Source of the DNA: Aptenodytes patagonicus | Lineage: Eukaryota; Chordata; Aves; Sphenisciformes; Spheniscidae | DNA: 64,000 nucleotides | Assembly: GCF_965638725.1 (NCBI RefSeq) | Contig: NC_134963.1 | Location: 17,016,501-17,080,500, forward strand | Direction of reading: 5' to 3' | Part shown: one piece after another, positions 27,540 to 39,286 of the stretch | Position numbering within the stretch: the stretch's first letter is position 1 | How the letters are laid out: each line of letters starts with the position of its first letter | Notes under the pieces: generated by a model | The model's input: only the letters and a program-made list of their open reading frames with translations | Databases searched by the model: none | Told to the model about the DNA's origin: nothing | Made by a program: the position numbers and the translations under genes

Positions 27540-28945
27540 CACAGGGTCCCCTCAGCCATGATTCACCTGCTGCAGAAGGGGGCCCTGGTGCACGTGGACA
27601 CCAGCTGCCCCTGCGGCCTCTCCTGGCTCCTCCAGATCCCCTCGCTGAGCTTCTGGCTGTGCCCTCACCTTTTTACGGACATCGTCCTGACCCAAGTTGC
27701 CCCTTGCCTGCTGGCCCTGGCCAAGCCAGCCCTGGGTGCCACCAGAGGGAGAAGGGGGAGAGAGGGCTGCTTCTCATCCCCTTCCCACTTGCCCAGCACG
27801 AGTCCCCACCTCTGCCCCATTGCTGTCCCCCCCAGCCCCCCGGCCAGACTTTCTTGAGAGGGGGGATCCTGCCACCTCCCAGGGCAGCTCTGTCCCCTCC
27901 CCACCTCAACCCCTCCTCTCAAGCCCTGGCCCCACATGCCGCCTCCCCTCCCCACATCTTCTCCCATCTCCTCTCCTCAGTGATGTGGGGGCTCCCAGTG
28001 CCAGCAAGAAGAAGACTGATGTGATCTCCTCGCACAAGGGGCCGGTGGGTGTGAGGCCAGAGAAGGCAGAGGCTGTGGTGCCGACCCACCGCTTGCTCCC
28101 AGAGAAGGGAGCCTGCACTGGGGCTGGACCATGGGCCCACAGGGCCTGAAGATGGAGGAGCCAAAGATGCTGGAGCAGCTGCCAGCTCCTGAGGATCCTG
28201 GTTGTGGCTACCAGAACACAGGATCTGTGTCCTGACCTCTGGGTCTTACAATCTAGATCCTCAAGGCTTTGCAGGGGCACAGCCCCTGGTTCCTCCCACA
28301 GCTGCACCTCCTCCACTGCCCTATCCTCCTCTTGGGCCAGACTCAAGCCAGCCCTGGGGCTGCTGGGGACACAGTCAAGGTTCCCAAGGTCTAAGGGCTC
28401 AAGAATATGACCATCAGTCCAAGGTAAGCAGACAACAATGGGAGCATCCTGCCACCACCAGCCACCAACCTCCAGTCTCCCAGGCACCTCAGGATCATGT
28501 GCTCAGCCAGCCTTCCTCCTCTCTTGATTTCTGCTGAGGACAGGTTCAGCAGGCACCACTGCCTGGACTTGCTCCCTTCCACAGCTGAAAATGCGTGCAT
28601 GATCTCTGCCATGGGTCCAGCAAACCAGGCTCCAATGCCTGGGTGCTGGCAGGGATCAGCAGGCTTGTCCTCTCCACGCAGATCTCCACCACAGCTGAAC
28701 TTTGCTTTCTTTGCAGTGCTCTGCAGGAGGCTCTGGAAGAAACCTGGGGGGACCCCTAGGAGGAAACTTGGGAGAGCACCCGGAAGATCTTTGAGGACAT
28801 TTCTGAGGAGCCACTGGAACTCACGGTGACCAAGTGGGACATCTGGGACCTGCTCTGTTCCCAAGGAGATGACTTCTGTCTCTTCATTGACACCACCAAT
28901 CTGGAGGAAAAGGGCTGCATGTTCATGGAAAGCCAAGGTCCACAC
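27540..28945 (+). pseudogene. Unidentified exon-like block, frame-broken
   Basis: I do not recognise the product. Two segments look like decayed exons on the plus strand. One ends at about 28421 in AAG before a GTAAGC donor and is Pro/Gln-rich (contains PPTAAPPPLPYPPLGP). The next follows a strong polypyrimidine acceptor at 28716 and reads ALQEALEETWGDP, then a stop or frame slip, then a stretch containing LELTVTKWDIWDLLCSQGDD and NLEEKGCMF before a stop near 28950. Stops and slips break both. It could be an old gene, a processed remnant or chance. Confidence 0.3.
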
Positions 28946-29559
28946 AAGTGAGGATGAGGAAGATCTCTTCTAGGACACACACCAGGATCTCAAAGCAGAG
29001 GTCAGCAAGAGATACCCCCTAAGGAAGCCATTCCCTCAGGATGAGGAAGAGAGCTTCCCCAAGGTTGAGGGAGAACTTCTCAGTTTGCAGGACTGAAGAA
29101 AACCACAATGGAGAAGGCAGGCAGTGTGGGCCCCTGGGATGCCAGTTTCCCAAGAGTGGGATGAAGGGCCTACCGAAGAGACGTGACGCCACTTGGCAGC
29201 TTTTAACGCGGGGAGGGCGTTATATACTTGGCAGCCCCAAGCAGTTGTGGTTGTGACCACGCTGGCCTTCATCTCCCATCAGGATGGCACCTCTTGCTCT
29301 GCACCTTCTGCCCAGGCAGCAACATGTCTCTCCTCTGCCATTCAAAGGTCTCTCCCTCGCCAGGCACGCTGCCTGTCCAGCATTCACCCTAAGGGCACCA
29401 AGACAATTGGGAGAGATTGGGAGGCTGATGGCAGCCTCATGTGCCTGCGGCAGGAGGTCCTGCAGCCGGTAATAACTGGCATCATGAGCTGCATTTCAGC
29501 CTTGCAGGCAACAGGCTGAATCCCACGCCTGAGAGCGCTGCACTGAAGAGCTATTGTGT

Positions 29560-29640
29560 AGCCACAGGCTGGAAGAGGTCTCTGGTGGTCATCTGATCCA
29601 ATTCCAGCTCTGAGCAGGGCGAGATACCAACCTGGATCTA
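29560..29640 (-). repeat. Possible CR1 3' fragment
   Basis: AGGTCTCTGGTGGTCATCTG and the following GAGCAGGGC resemble the CR1 3' UTR in reverse orientation, with many changes. Confidence 0.35.
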
Positions 29641-29999
29641 ACCTTAATCCTGCTTTAAGCTTTGGAGAATGGACCCAATGCCATTCGTGACATGAGAAGA
29701 CCCACTAATACCCAAGGGTACCAGGCCTTTTCAGATGGGTATCAGTGCAAAAGGCTGAGACTCAATGGTCTACAAAGAACAAGAAAATCCATTCGTGGCA
29801 GCTGGAGACCACCCCAGAGCTCCCCATCCACACCTCTTCCATTGTCAGATGCAGCACCCATTAGAAATGGGAAGTTGAGATGTTCAAACAAGTTCACTCT
29901 CTCAACACTTTGGAGCACCCAATGGTCTCCTGCAGGGACCGGGAATGACATCTTCTCTCCCAGGCCTATCACTTCTGGAGTATTTTGCCATGCTTGGAA

Positions 30000-30260
30000 G
30001 CCCCTGAGATGCCTCCAGGGGAGGGAAGGAAGGGGTTGGGCAGTGCTGGTGTCCCCTGGAGCCCCGGCAGCCCCGGGAGGCTGGGTGGCAGGCCTTGCTC
30101 ACGTGCTCAGGGAACAGCCGATTGTCAGTTCTGGGGTCAGGAAGGAGTTTTTTCCCCTGGGCAGATTGGCACAGGTCCCCGGGGTTTTTTTGCCTTCCTG
30201 TGCAGCATTGAGCACGGCCCCTTGCCAGGGCTCCTTGGGGCCATTTCTGGCCAGCGATCC
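30000..30260. repeat. Possible avian interspersed repeat
   Basis: The block with GGGGTCAGGAAGGAGTTTTT and TTTGCCTTCCTGTGCAGCAT resembles a sequence I recall as widespread in bird genomes; family not assigned. Confidence 0.35.
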
Positions 30261-30435
30261 CTGCTGTTGCAAGACCAGGAGCCCAGCTGTGTCCGATCTC
30301 TCCGCCTCTCTTCCCTGTGAGAAGCATTCTAGCTTTGTTTTTCTAGTTTTCAGTCATTTGTAGCATAGGTCTTCTAAGGCAATGTCCTACAGCTCCATGC
30401 TCAACAGGAGCTGCTGTTTTTTAACTGCCCCTGCA

Positions 30436-30461
30436 TACAATAAAATTTTCTTTTTATTGTA
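30436..30461. terminator. Perfect 10-bp inverted repeat carrying AATAAA on both strands
   Basis: TACAATAAAA (30436-30445), a 6-nt spacer TTTTCT, then TTTTATTGTA (30452-30461). AATAAA lies at 30439-30444 on the plus strand and 30453-30458 on the minus strand. It could serve as a two-way poly(A) signal; no transcript end is proven. Confidence 0.5.
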
Positions 30462-30469
30462 TCTTGGTT

Positions 30470-33400
30470 CTGTTGTCTGCAAACATATGCCTATTTCTGC
30501 CTCAAGAACTTTGTCCTTCAGAAGCATTATCAGTTACTGCAGATAATTTTTGGACTCACAGTGATGTTATCACCATTTGAAGAACTCAGCACGTTCTTCT
30601 CGGGACATCCTTCATGGATGTCTCTGAAGAGTCCATGTCAGAGCATGTCAGAGTCACTTCTTTCCTGTTCAGTATAAGGACACCTAAAATGGGTCTCACC
30701 AGCACCCTTGCGCTCTGCACGCTTAGATCTCACTGGCTGCCACAATGCACCTCGCTCTGAGAGAAGGCCCTATGGCCAGGAGAAGAAAGTCAATGGAGGC
30801 ACCTGTACTTGGGGATACCATCCCAACAGACACCTGGAGTTTTAGGAACTGAATGTCTATCAATAATAGCCTTTTTCTACCACACTTGCGGCTCAGGTGA
30901 GAGATTCTGGCCCGTTGTCGCACACAGCTGGTTTTCCATCTGAACTCTTTATTCTGGACAGAATCCATCTTCAGAAACAAGAAAGCAAAACTTTCCTATC
31001 TATAAGCCTGGACACACGCTGCCCCGTGATCCTTGGTTCCTCACCTACCAGCATGCAATGCCACGCACGCCAGGCACGCCAGGGAACAGAGGACACATGG
31101 CAGCTCCACATCTCCTGGAAGACTTGCTTGTCTGCAAACAGCCTTGCCTGCTCTGCAGAGCAAGGAGGACCGCGTGCCTTTTCTAGCCAGCGAGATCTGG
31201 CTCTGCAGGCTGCACCCCCCCGAGCAGGAGCACAAGAGGAGGGGGAGGCTGGAGGCTCAGAGCATCTGGTGGCACTCTCCATACTTGCAGGGAAGAGCTG
31301 GCTCTGACTCTGGTCCCTGCTGTGGAAAAAAAACAACCCTTGATCCCAACTGTACCCTATCTACTGCAGAGCTGCCTCCTTGCCAGTTCTCCATCCATGC
31401 AAAATATTGTCTTTAACACAAGGCCCAGCGGGAACCATGGAGCAGTCCCAGCAGCAGACCCGTTTCAGACACACCCTACAAACAAAGTGAAGCACAGACC
31501 CCACCACAGCCTCTCCAGCGCGTCCCGCAAAGCACAGCCCATCCCGTGGGGCAGCTTGGGCTCTGGTCCTTGGGCGCAGGGCACTTCCCCTGCCCACTGA
31601 GTCCTGAACTTCACCGGGACCCAGAGCCCTCGTCTCCCACCCACCTCCTCACCCTGTGCGATGGCACCCAGCAGCGGACCCCGTCTCCCAGCCCCACCAT
31701 CGCACCACACATTGCCCTGTGTAGGTCCATCCCAGCCAGGTACATACCCATCCTGACCCACCACATATCCCCCCCCCCACGCCACCAGCCCCCACACACC
31801 AGACTCACACTCCTGGTGTCCTCCAAAGACAAGGGCTGCCCATTTCTCTTACTTTTCTGGGGATTTGCTCTAGTTCGACTCCCACAGTGATTGCCAGAAC
31901 TATGTGGTGGGCCACCAGCCTCCACCAGGTCCTCCCACGCCTGGCGCAGCAATATTAGAAAGATTTAAGAGTGGTGACTCCACGTCCCCCTGTCCCTGAT
32001 GAGTACACCCAGACTGTCCTCCTCTGTCACCTCCTCAAGGTCAGCTCCTGTTCCACTCTTGGTCGCCCTGTGCACAACCTCGTGCCCCAATTCTCCACCG
32101 TCTCTGCTCAGTGGGGCACCTCCAGCCACTGGCGATGCTTCTCACCTCCGCCTCCTCAGCAAGTTTGAGCAGCATCTGCTGCTTTGTGGGCAGAGGCCAT
32201 TAATAAAAATGTATAAGGTGGATCCCAAGAGTCCCTGCAGCCCACCGGCCAGCACGCCTGCCTCTGCTCCAGTACCCTCCTGGCCCCCAGGAATCCTGGC
32301 ATGACCCCCAGTACCCCTGCCATGCCTCCCCAGCCCTGCCAGGGACCAGGCTTCAGCCCAGAGGCCCAACAGCACCCTCCCGCAGCTGACCTCCTTCCCT
32401 CCCCAAAAGCAGCCAGTCTCCATGGGCCACCAGTTTGGAGCAGTCCTGGTCCATCCCAGCACAGCCTGGCAGAGCAGGAGCCGGCACAGACCCCGCAGTG
32501 CACAGACCCACAGCACAGAGCAGGTGGTGGTGAGACAGCATTTGGGCTCCCGATTGTTGTCTGAGTACAGCCACACCTACAGTGTCACGCAGCCCACAGG
32601 CACTGTCATGCCGTCTCCACTGCCCTGCAGACAGCGACTCCACCAAAACCCAAGGCAGCTGCTAGCACAAAGTCCTGCTGACACCCCGAGCTGCTCGCAG
32701 CCTCCCTCCCTGCCCACCCAGGGTCCATCCTCCACCCGCTGCACCACCCTGGGCACAACCAAGCTGCCACAGCCCATGACCACCAGGAGAAACTCCCCAG
32801 TTTAGCATCAGGAGCTCCAGTCCTCTGCAAGGTCTGGCTCAGCAGAGTCAAACTGCCCCATCTCCAGGACAAGCTGGGCTCTGCTGCCAAGGAAAGCAGG
32901 TCTCTCCTCTGGATGTGGGACTCTGAGCACAGCCCAGGCGTGGCGGGAGCATCAGGGGTCCCAAGGCTCTTTCCCATGCCCCACAGACCATGCTGTGTGC
33001 TCTGTGTTATCAAGGCAACGCGCAGCAGCCCTGCTCTGACCCCAGGGAGGTGCACAGGGTTCACCCACCACAAGAAAAGCCTGGAAAGAGCCAGTGGGAA
33101 GACAACCAAGTCACACAAAAGAGAGCGTGACAGGGGACGATGTTTTTAGGGCAGGGAGAACTTGTATTTTTAAAATAATTTGGGGCTGAAAATAGACGGG
33201 TCTCCATCCTGAAGCTATCACTTTTTTCAGGAATTGCACTGCAAAGGATGAACACGGGGCTCCCACAACCCCCCCCAGCCCCGGCTCCCAGCACTTGCAC
33301 AGACCGGCCTCCCAGCACGGGGTGCCCAAATGGGGGGAAAACACCCTCATCAGTGTAGCTGCCTCCTGTCCCTCCACCTCGAGGATGCTGCACCCACGAC

Positions 33401-34890
33401 ACCGTCACACTGCTTGCAGGGATGTGCCGTGCACCGCTGCCCGTCCCCTGCCCATGCAGCAGATGAGCCAAACTCAAGGGGGCTGGCGCACAGGAACCCC
33501 CTTCTCCCCCCTCCCTGGCATCCCAACCTCCCCTTTACCTCTCCAGCTCTTCCCCCCCTTTTTTCCCCCCTGGACAGCTCTCCAGCTAGTTCCCCCTTCC
33601 CTCTGCCCAACCCTCCTGCTCCCAGTTTCCTGCCATTTCCATACCCATCCCGACCCTGCTGCCTGGCCCCCACTCCAGGGGTCCCCCAGTTGCTGACACC
33701 CAGAAACTCTGACACCATCTGAGCCCCACCGGTCCCTTCCTTCCCCTCCTGCTCCTTCCACCACCTCGCCTCCCCCTTGCTGGGAGCCCCCAGCCCCTGC
33801 CCACTCCTCAGCACACCCCTCCCTGCCAAACCTTTACCTCTCCAGCTGCTTCCTGGCGGGGACCGAGATTTGCTTTGCACCCGCCTGGAGCAAACAGTGG
33901 GTTTGGCTTTCCCAGGTAATTTGCTTTCGGACGGCCCCAAGACACAGAAGCAAAACTCAAGCTGCAAAACACCGAGAGCAGCTCACAGCCCCGCCGATGG
34001 GCTGCACGGCCCCGTCTCACCGAGGACGGCGAGGGATGCGTCCTGGCACACTTCACCTTGCCACCTTGTCACCAGCAGTTTGTGTCAGCGGCAGCACAGG
34101 GAGCTACAAAGCTGCCATTTAACGTCTCCGCCGGCTCCCGAAGAAGCGCAGCGGGAACACTATGTCAGACTACAATTAGCCACAATTGTTTTACTGGCTG
34201 CTGCTTCAGCAATTTATAGGCTCCAGGTTAAAGGCTCGTTCGGCAGCGCTGTCATTGCCACCCCTCCAAACACGTCCTCTGCAAGCTGGATTGGAAATAT
34301 ACTGAAATTAATAATTAAGCACAAGATTTGGTTCAGATCTCAAAGGTACACCAACAAAAAGAGCAAATGCTGAAAATTCTCCCCAGGTGCAGACTGCTTG
34401 ATGCAAAAATCAAAACATTTCACAACATAAGAGAGTTTTAATTCTCAATCGCTCTACTACAGGCAGCCAAGTCGTCCTCTTGCTGGCTATCTCTGCCAGT
34501 TCACAATCGCACAAGAGAAAACCATGTTCCCCACAAAAGCTGCAAGCAGTGCAAAAGGAGTTTATCGCGGCAATGTTTTCCAAGACTAACAGCTAAAGCA
34601 CAACACCACCAAATTTCATCTTCCATCCACCGCACTCGGAATTGAATGTTCCCTCTCAAAGGAGACCGTGCAGTTACCCACACTTTTGCTAATGCCATTT
34701 CCCCACGCACTCGTGCAAAGGCAGATTTGCACCTGCGGGTGTTGCTTGGACTGCCTGCATTTTGCCAGTCCCCCAGCTGCTGGTCTGTGAAACCAGGGCT
34801 GCTTGCCCAGGTGGGGTTACAGCCCCCCAAAACAGGGACAAACAAACTTGGAGGACACGCTGGGGCGGGGGGGGGGGAACACAGGGACCC
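30470..34890. other. GC/CT-rich stretch, nothing recognised
   Basis: Pyrimidine-rich, low-complexity in places (for example 33.5-33.8 kb), which produces long spurious open frames. No gene or repeat family recognised. Confidence 0.55.
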
Positions 34891-34989
34891 CAAAACCGGG
34901 GGTTCAGGAGAAACGCGGCTTTTCCCCGACAGCAATCGCAGCCCGTTTTTTTGCTGCTTTGGTTTCTTAAGCAATTGCTGCATCTCAAG

Positions 34990-35510
34990 AGAGATGCGAA
35001 AACAAGCGGCGCTCCCGCAGCGCTGCGGCGGCCGCCGGCCACCTCTCCCCCGGCCCGGCCTTGCCGGCAGCTCCCGCTGCAGAGAAGCCCCCGGGTCCGG
35101 TGCGGCCCCCCGCCGCCTCCGCGCCCCCGGAATCCCCGCGCCTGCGGGGGCAGCGGCGGCTCCCACCGCCCGATCCCCCCCGACCGGAGGCGCGGACGCG
35201 GTCCCGGGCAGGCTGAGGGCAGCGGCCCCCCCCCCGGCTCCACCACCCCCGGGATGACCCCCGCGACGGGGCCCCGCCGCCCCCCGCGCTTACCTGGGCA
35301 GCAGCGGCGGTGCCGGCGCGGCGGGCGGCGGGGGGGAGCGCGGCCGCCCCCGGGCGTGGCGGGGCGGAGCGGGGCGGAGCGGGGCGTCCGCCCGCCCGGG
35401 AGACGGCACCGGCAGCGGGGAGCGGAGCGCGGGGGTCCCCGCCGGCCCTCCCCACCCCCGGGGCACAGGCGGCGTGGGTGGCCACGCCGGCCCCGGGCAC
35501 GCAAAGAGGC
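34990..35510 (-). promoter_or_regulatory. CpG island with a minus-strand splice donor: possible upstream first exon of AIFM3
   Basis: Extremely CpG-rich. On the minus strand CAG|GTAAGC occurs with the exon side ending at 35294, a near-ideal donor. Upstream are repeated GGGGCGGAGC Sp1-like boxes on the plus strand (35356-35387). The nearest minus-strand gene downstream is AIFM3, so this may be a non-coding first exon 12 kb upstream of the start-codon exon. No acceptor next to the ATG exon is obvious, so it could instead be an unknown transcript or a plain CpG island. Confidence 0.45.
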
Positions 35511-37590
35511 GTTTTCGCTCCCGCTCGGTCAAGCAGTGCCCAGCCCTGGGCATCGCCGCCTGCAAGCGGGGTTATTCCTGCCCTCTTGGAAATAACCTGT
35601 CCCGTCCTTTCCCAGGTCGCTTGTTTTACATTTTCCTTCTGGATACACATTTCTCTGCTCTCCCCTCGGAGACGGGGATCTCTCCCCCCTCCTGCCTGCC
35701 TGGCACGTTTCTGTTCTCCCCAGTAAACTATTTTCCTTCTCCATCATACCCTGTTTGGCAGAGTGTCAGCATCTCTGTGTGCCTTTTCTTATTGCATGCC
35801 CCAAATATGTCCTTTATTGTCCCTCTATGACTTCTGAGAACACCCTGGATACAGAGGAAGGTTTTTTTCTCCCCCGGATACAGTTTGTCTTGGGTCGCTG
35901 CTGTCTTACACCCTGATTATACGGCTCCCTGAGGTTGTCCGGGTGGTTCACTGCCCTCTGATATGCACAGCTTTAGTTCCTTGCTCTGTGCTCGAAATGA
36001 GACGAGAGGCTTAACTGAGCTGTTCAGCTGCGGTTTTCACTGCTGTTAAAAAAACTACCCATGGATGGAGCCTGCAGACGTGGGAGCTGCAGGGGAGACA
36101 CATGCCTCCACGGCCTTGCGAGAGGGACCGTGGATCCGTGTGGAGCTGCCTCAGTTTTAAGGCAGGAGAAATGACAGCAGGTCCACTGGGCATGTCTGCA
36201 GGCAGCGGAGCAGGAGCAGGAGCATCCCCCCATGTGGTGCTGTGCCTGGCTGGGGCATGGTGCAGAGCTCATCCCACGGGATGCAGTACTGCTGGCAGCG
36301 GGGACCCGTGGCAGCCGACAGCCACCTCCATTTCCCTACCCGGCACGCAGGATTTTTGACCTCTGGTGTGGAAAACCACTCCCACGCAGCTGCCAAGCAA
36401 ACAGCAAGGATTGGGCCTTGGAAGGAGCTGATAAATCGCTTTGCGGGGAATTATCCCAACAGTAAGCTCTGTCAGCGAGCCACGGGCAGTCAGGCTCGGC
36501 TGACACTACACACGTACAAGATTTGGGGCTGTTTCACTGCACCTTGCGGGGCCGAGCGCATTGCTCCAGGGGAGGGACGGCGAGACACCAGCAGCACTGT
36601 GAGGCTACGCTGCCCCAGGAACAGTGGGAGCTGCGGCTCTGCCTGCAATGGGGTGACTGGGCTAGGGCAAGGACCCGTGACAGCAGGGCACGCGGGCAGC
36701 CCCAGCCCTGAGGGCTGTGGGTCCTCCCCATAAATACCACGCGTGCCCCCGTCATCACCATCTCTTGGAGTGCAGCCTTGGGCTCCAGGCACTGACTCCA
36801 TCACCCTGACGCCACTCCCACGTTGGGCACTGCCTGGACCACAGGGTCAGTCACTGAAATGTCCTCATCCCCCCAGGGCAGAGGGATCCCTGAATGTCAC
36901 TGGCAGGTCCTGCCCCTCCTGCCTGGCTCCTGGGCTGCCCCGGGCACCCTGGGGTGCATGGCAGGGTGCTCAGCCATCCTGGGGCTGCTGGTGGGGGTGG
37001 TGGGTGCTGTGGGGCGGGGCCTGCAGGTCTGCCCCAAGGGGGCCAGCGGTGCCTCACTGCAGGGCTGACAGGGCCATGTCAGCGATGCCAGGCAGCTGCC
37101 CACTGTGCTGCCTACCCTTGGGTCCCTGCCAGCTCTGCAGGGGTCAGGGAGATGACAACCCGCAGCCCTGCACCTCCCACCACCCCCAAATTAACACACA
37201 CACACCCCCGCCACTGCAGCAGGGATGGGGGCGGGCTGGTCCCCCATGCAGCCTGGGACAAGAGCTGTGTCCTGCCCAGCCCGGGCACAGGCAGGACTGG
37301 CAGGAAAGGGAGGGCAGGGATGTGCTGGGGAGAGGGTGAAGGGGCACTGGGGTGACCCCGTAACCCAGTGGGGGGACTCTCTGGCACCCCCAGACCTGCT
37401 TTCCAGATTGGCTCCAAGCCTCTGCTGCACCATTCCCTTGGGAAAAAGCTCTGCCCTTGCCTGCACAGCCCTGCCCTGCCTTCCCCTGCCTTCCCCAGGG
37501 AAGGAAATCCCAGGAGAGGAGCTGGGTGGGGGAGAAGGGGAAAGGGAAGGTAACAAGGGAGAGAGGTTGTGCAAATGGAGCAGCCCAGGG
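35511..37590. other. Intergenic, nothing recognised
   Basis: GC-rich with long spurious open frames on both strands (for example minus 37112-38038). No domain, RNA gene or repeat family recognised. Confidence 0.55.
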
Positions 37591-37591
37591 G

Positions 37592-37660
37592 AGAAAGCCT
37601 GGTGCAGGCAGGGAAAAAAGCCCAGTGCAGGCAGGGAAGAAAGCCTGTGTAGGCAAGAGG
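37592..37660. repeat. 23-bp minisatellite, three copies
   Basis: Units 37592-37614, 37615-37637 and 37638-37660, each built as A(G/A)AAAGCC...GCAGGCA(G/A)G. It lies just upstream of the promoter of the UBL-FIIND-CARD gene. Confidence 0.8.
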
Positions 37661-37708
37661 AGGAGCGCTCAGCCGAGGCATGAAGGCGCTTTGACAGCAG
37701 GTCAGCCC

Positions 37709-37734
37709 TGACGTCACCCAATGCTTTCGTTTTC
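37709..37734 (+). promoter_or_regulatory. CRE, CCAAT box and ISRE-like element
   Basis: Within 26 bp: TGACGTCA (37709-37716, perfect CRE palindrome), CCAAT (37718-37722) and TTTCGTTTTC (37725-37734), whose complement GAAAACGAAA fits the interferon-response consensus GAAANNGAAA. The start codon of the UBL gene follows at 37773. The cluster suggests a compact promoter responsive to interferon. Confidence 0.6.
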
Positions 37735-37772
37735 TTGGGAAGTGACGGAGCCGGAGCCTCAGATCTTCTGGG

Positions 37773-38048
37773 ATGGCTGAAAGAGACGCCATGGTGGAGC
37801 AGCAGCCCGTGGCCAGCAGCCCCAGCAAGCTCCGTGTCTTCATTAAGACTTTGTGCAGCAAAACGTTTGCAGTGCCAGTGCCTCTGGATGACGATGTCCG
37901 GGAGCTTAGGCTAAGCTGAATGCACAGGACTCCTCCCTGACCCCCGAAACGGGAATGCTGCTCTACAATAGCAGACAGATGGAGGATGTCCTGACCCTGC
38001 AACACTATGAAATCACACCCAACCGCTTTTTGTACCATACACTAATAT
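37773..38048 (+). pseudogene. UBL exon: ubiquitin-like domain with one frame slip
   Basis: From ATG at 37773, about 18 residues lead to KLRVFIKTL, matching the ubiquitin start. After RELRL (about 37914) the frame breaks where AAA is expected but only AA is present; the next frame continues with LYNSRQMED (ubiquitin 45-52 region) and LTLQHYEI. The K11 equivalent is Lys, K48 is Arg and K63 is Pro. The hydrophobic patch positions 8 and 44 are Leu. Donor GTAAGT at 38049. The single slip sits in a homopolymer, so a sequencing error is possible. Confidence 0.82.
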
Positions 38049-38623
38049 GTAAGTGCAGGGTGGCCCGGGGGAGGTGGATGAGGATCTGTCTAGAGGTGGG
38101 AGAGGGGGGGTGGGTGCAGATCAGGGATCTGCAGGCCCCCTCCACCCCCGAGGAGGGACCCTGGCCAGGACTGCAGGCAGGAGCCTCCACAGGCAGGAGG
38201 GAAGGGGCAAGGCGGATGCAGCTGTGTGTGCACCAGGGAGCTGCCAGAGCATGCTTGCACTGGAAGGTGGGAGGAATGCGAGGGCCCAGGGATGCACCTA
38301 TGCAGGAGGAAGGCAGGAGGGAGAGGAAGGACTCCGTTCTTGGAAGCTGAGCAAGAAATCTGCTCTCTGCATGGCAGCGGGGAAGGATGGAGAGGCAGAG
38401 GCTGGGAGCATGTTCTCAGCCCCACAATGCGCTGCCCTCCTAGGATGGGCAGCTGAGTGGGATTCCTGGTACCCAGCGGCTTGGTGCGAGTGGGCACAAA
38501 CTGCCAGGAAGAGGTTTCATAGCAAAGGCGTGAAGAAGAGGGAGAGGACGGGCAGAGGATGGGATACTCCTCTGGACACGACCTGGCTCCTGAGCTCTCC
38601 TCTGCTTTGTGTTGCTGGTGCAG

Positions 38624-38662
38624 CGCGAGGCGGTGGTGAAGCTGTCAAATCTCGATTTTCAG
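38624..38662 (+). pseudogene. UBL C-terminal exon (RGGG)
   Basis: 39-nt symmetric phase-1 exon between GTGCAG and GTAAGG. Spliced to the first exon it gives YHTLISRGGGEAVKSRFS, placing Arg-Gly-Gly exactly where ubiquitin ends in R74-G75-G76, then running on. Confidence 0.75.
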
Positions 38663-38945
38663 GTAAGGTCATGCCCTGGTCCTCACTGACAACCTGGTGC
38701 AGCGGGGCTGGTGGAGCTGCACGGTGGTGAGAGTAGGACCTCAACTCACTGCATGATGGTGAGCATGTCCCTGCCACGGTTCATGGAGGAGGATGTGGAA
38801 GTTGCGGTAGATGTGGGAGCATGCGGTGGTACACGAGGGGACCGGTGTGGCTAATGGGATCAGGAAGGTTGGGCGAAGGCTGCTTGGGGATGGCTTCTTC
38901 GCCCAAACATGAGGGAAAAACGACAACGTCTTCCTGTTGTTCCAG

Positions 38946-39022
38946 TCACAGACTTAGCCCTAAGGAAGCTGGTGGCAGGCCCTCGCAAATCTCTGACAGA
39001 TGAGGCCTCGGGGAGCGCAGAG
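38946..39022 (+). pseudogene. Linker exon of the UBL-FIIND-CARD gene
   Basis: 77 nt after acceptor TTGTTCCAG, phase 1 in and 0 out, encoding TDLALRKLVAGPRKSL and an acidic end; donor GTGAGG. Predicted from splice signals and open phase only. Confidence 0.5.
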
Positions 39023-39286
39023 GTGAGGTCTTCCAGGACACGATGCCTGAGGCCGGGGTGCCTGAGTGAGGAGCGCTTGCGGGGCTGGGGAGGAAGGCAC
39101 GGCTGCAGCGCGTGGGTTCACAGCCGGCCCTGCGGATGGGGGGTCCGGTGCTGCCCATCGCCACCACAGCACCGCGCTGGGTGGCAGGAGCTGGTGGGTG
39201 CTGCCCTCTGTCCCAGGAGAGGGACCTCACCCTGCTGGCAGGCCAGGCGGGCACAGCTCCCGCGCCAGCCTGTTTCCTCCCTGCAG

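Noticed and set aside
29662..30363. 233-codon plus-strand open frame
   Set aside because: Overlaps repeat-like sequence; no protein similarity seen.
34689..35595. Open frames above 200 codons on both strands near 35 kb
   Set aside because: Extreme GC content removes stop codons; Pro/Arg/Gly/Ala composition, no domain.
37112..38038. 308-codon minus-strand open frame
   Set aside because: Low-complexity and antisense to the UBL exon, which has far better support.
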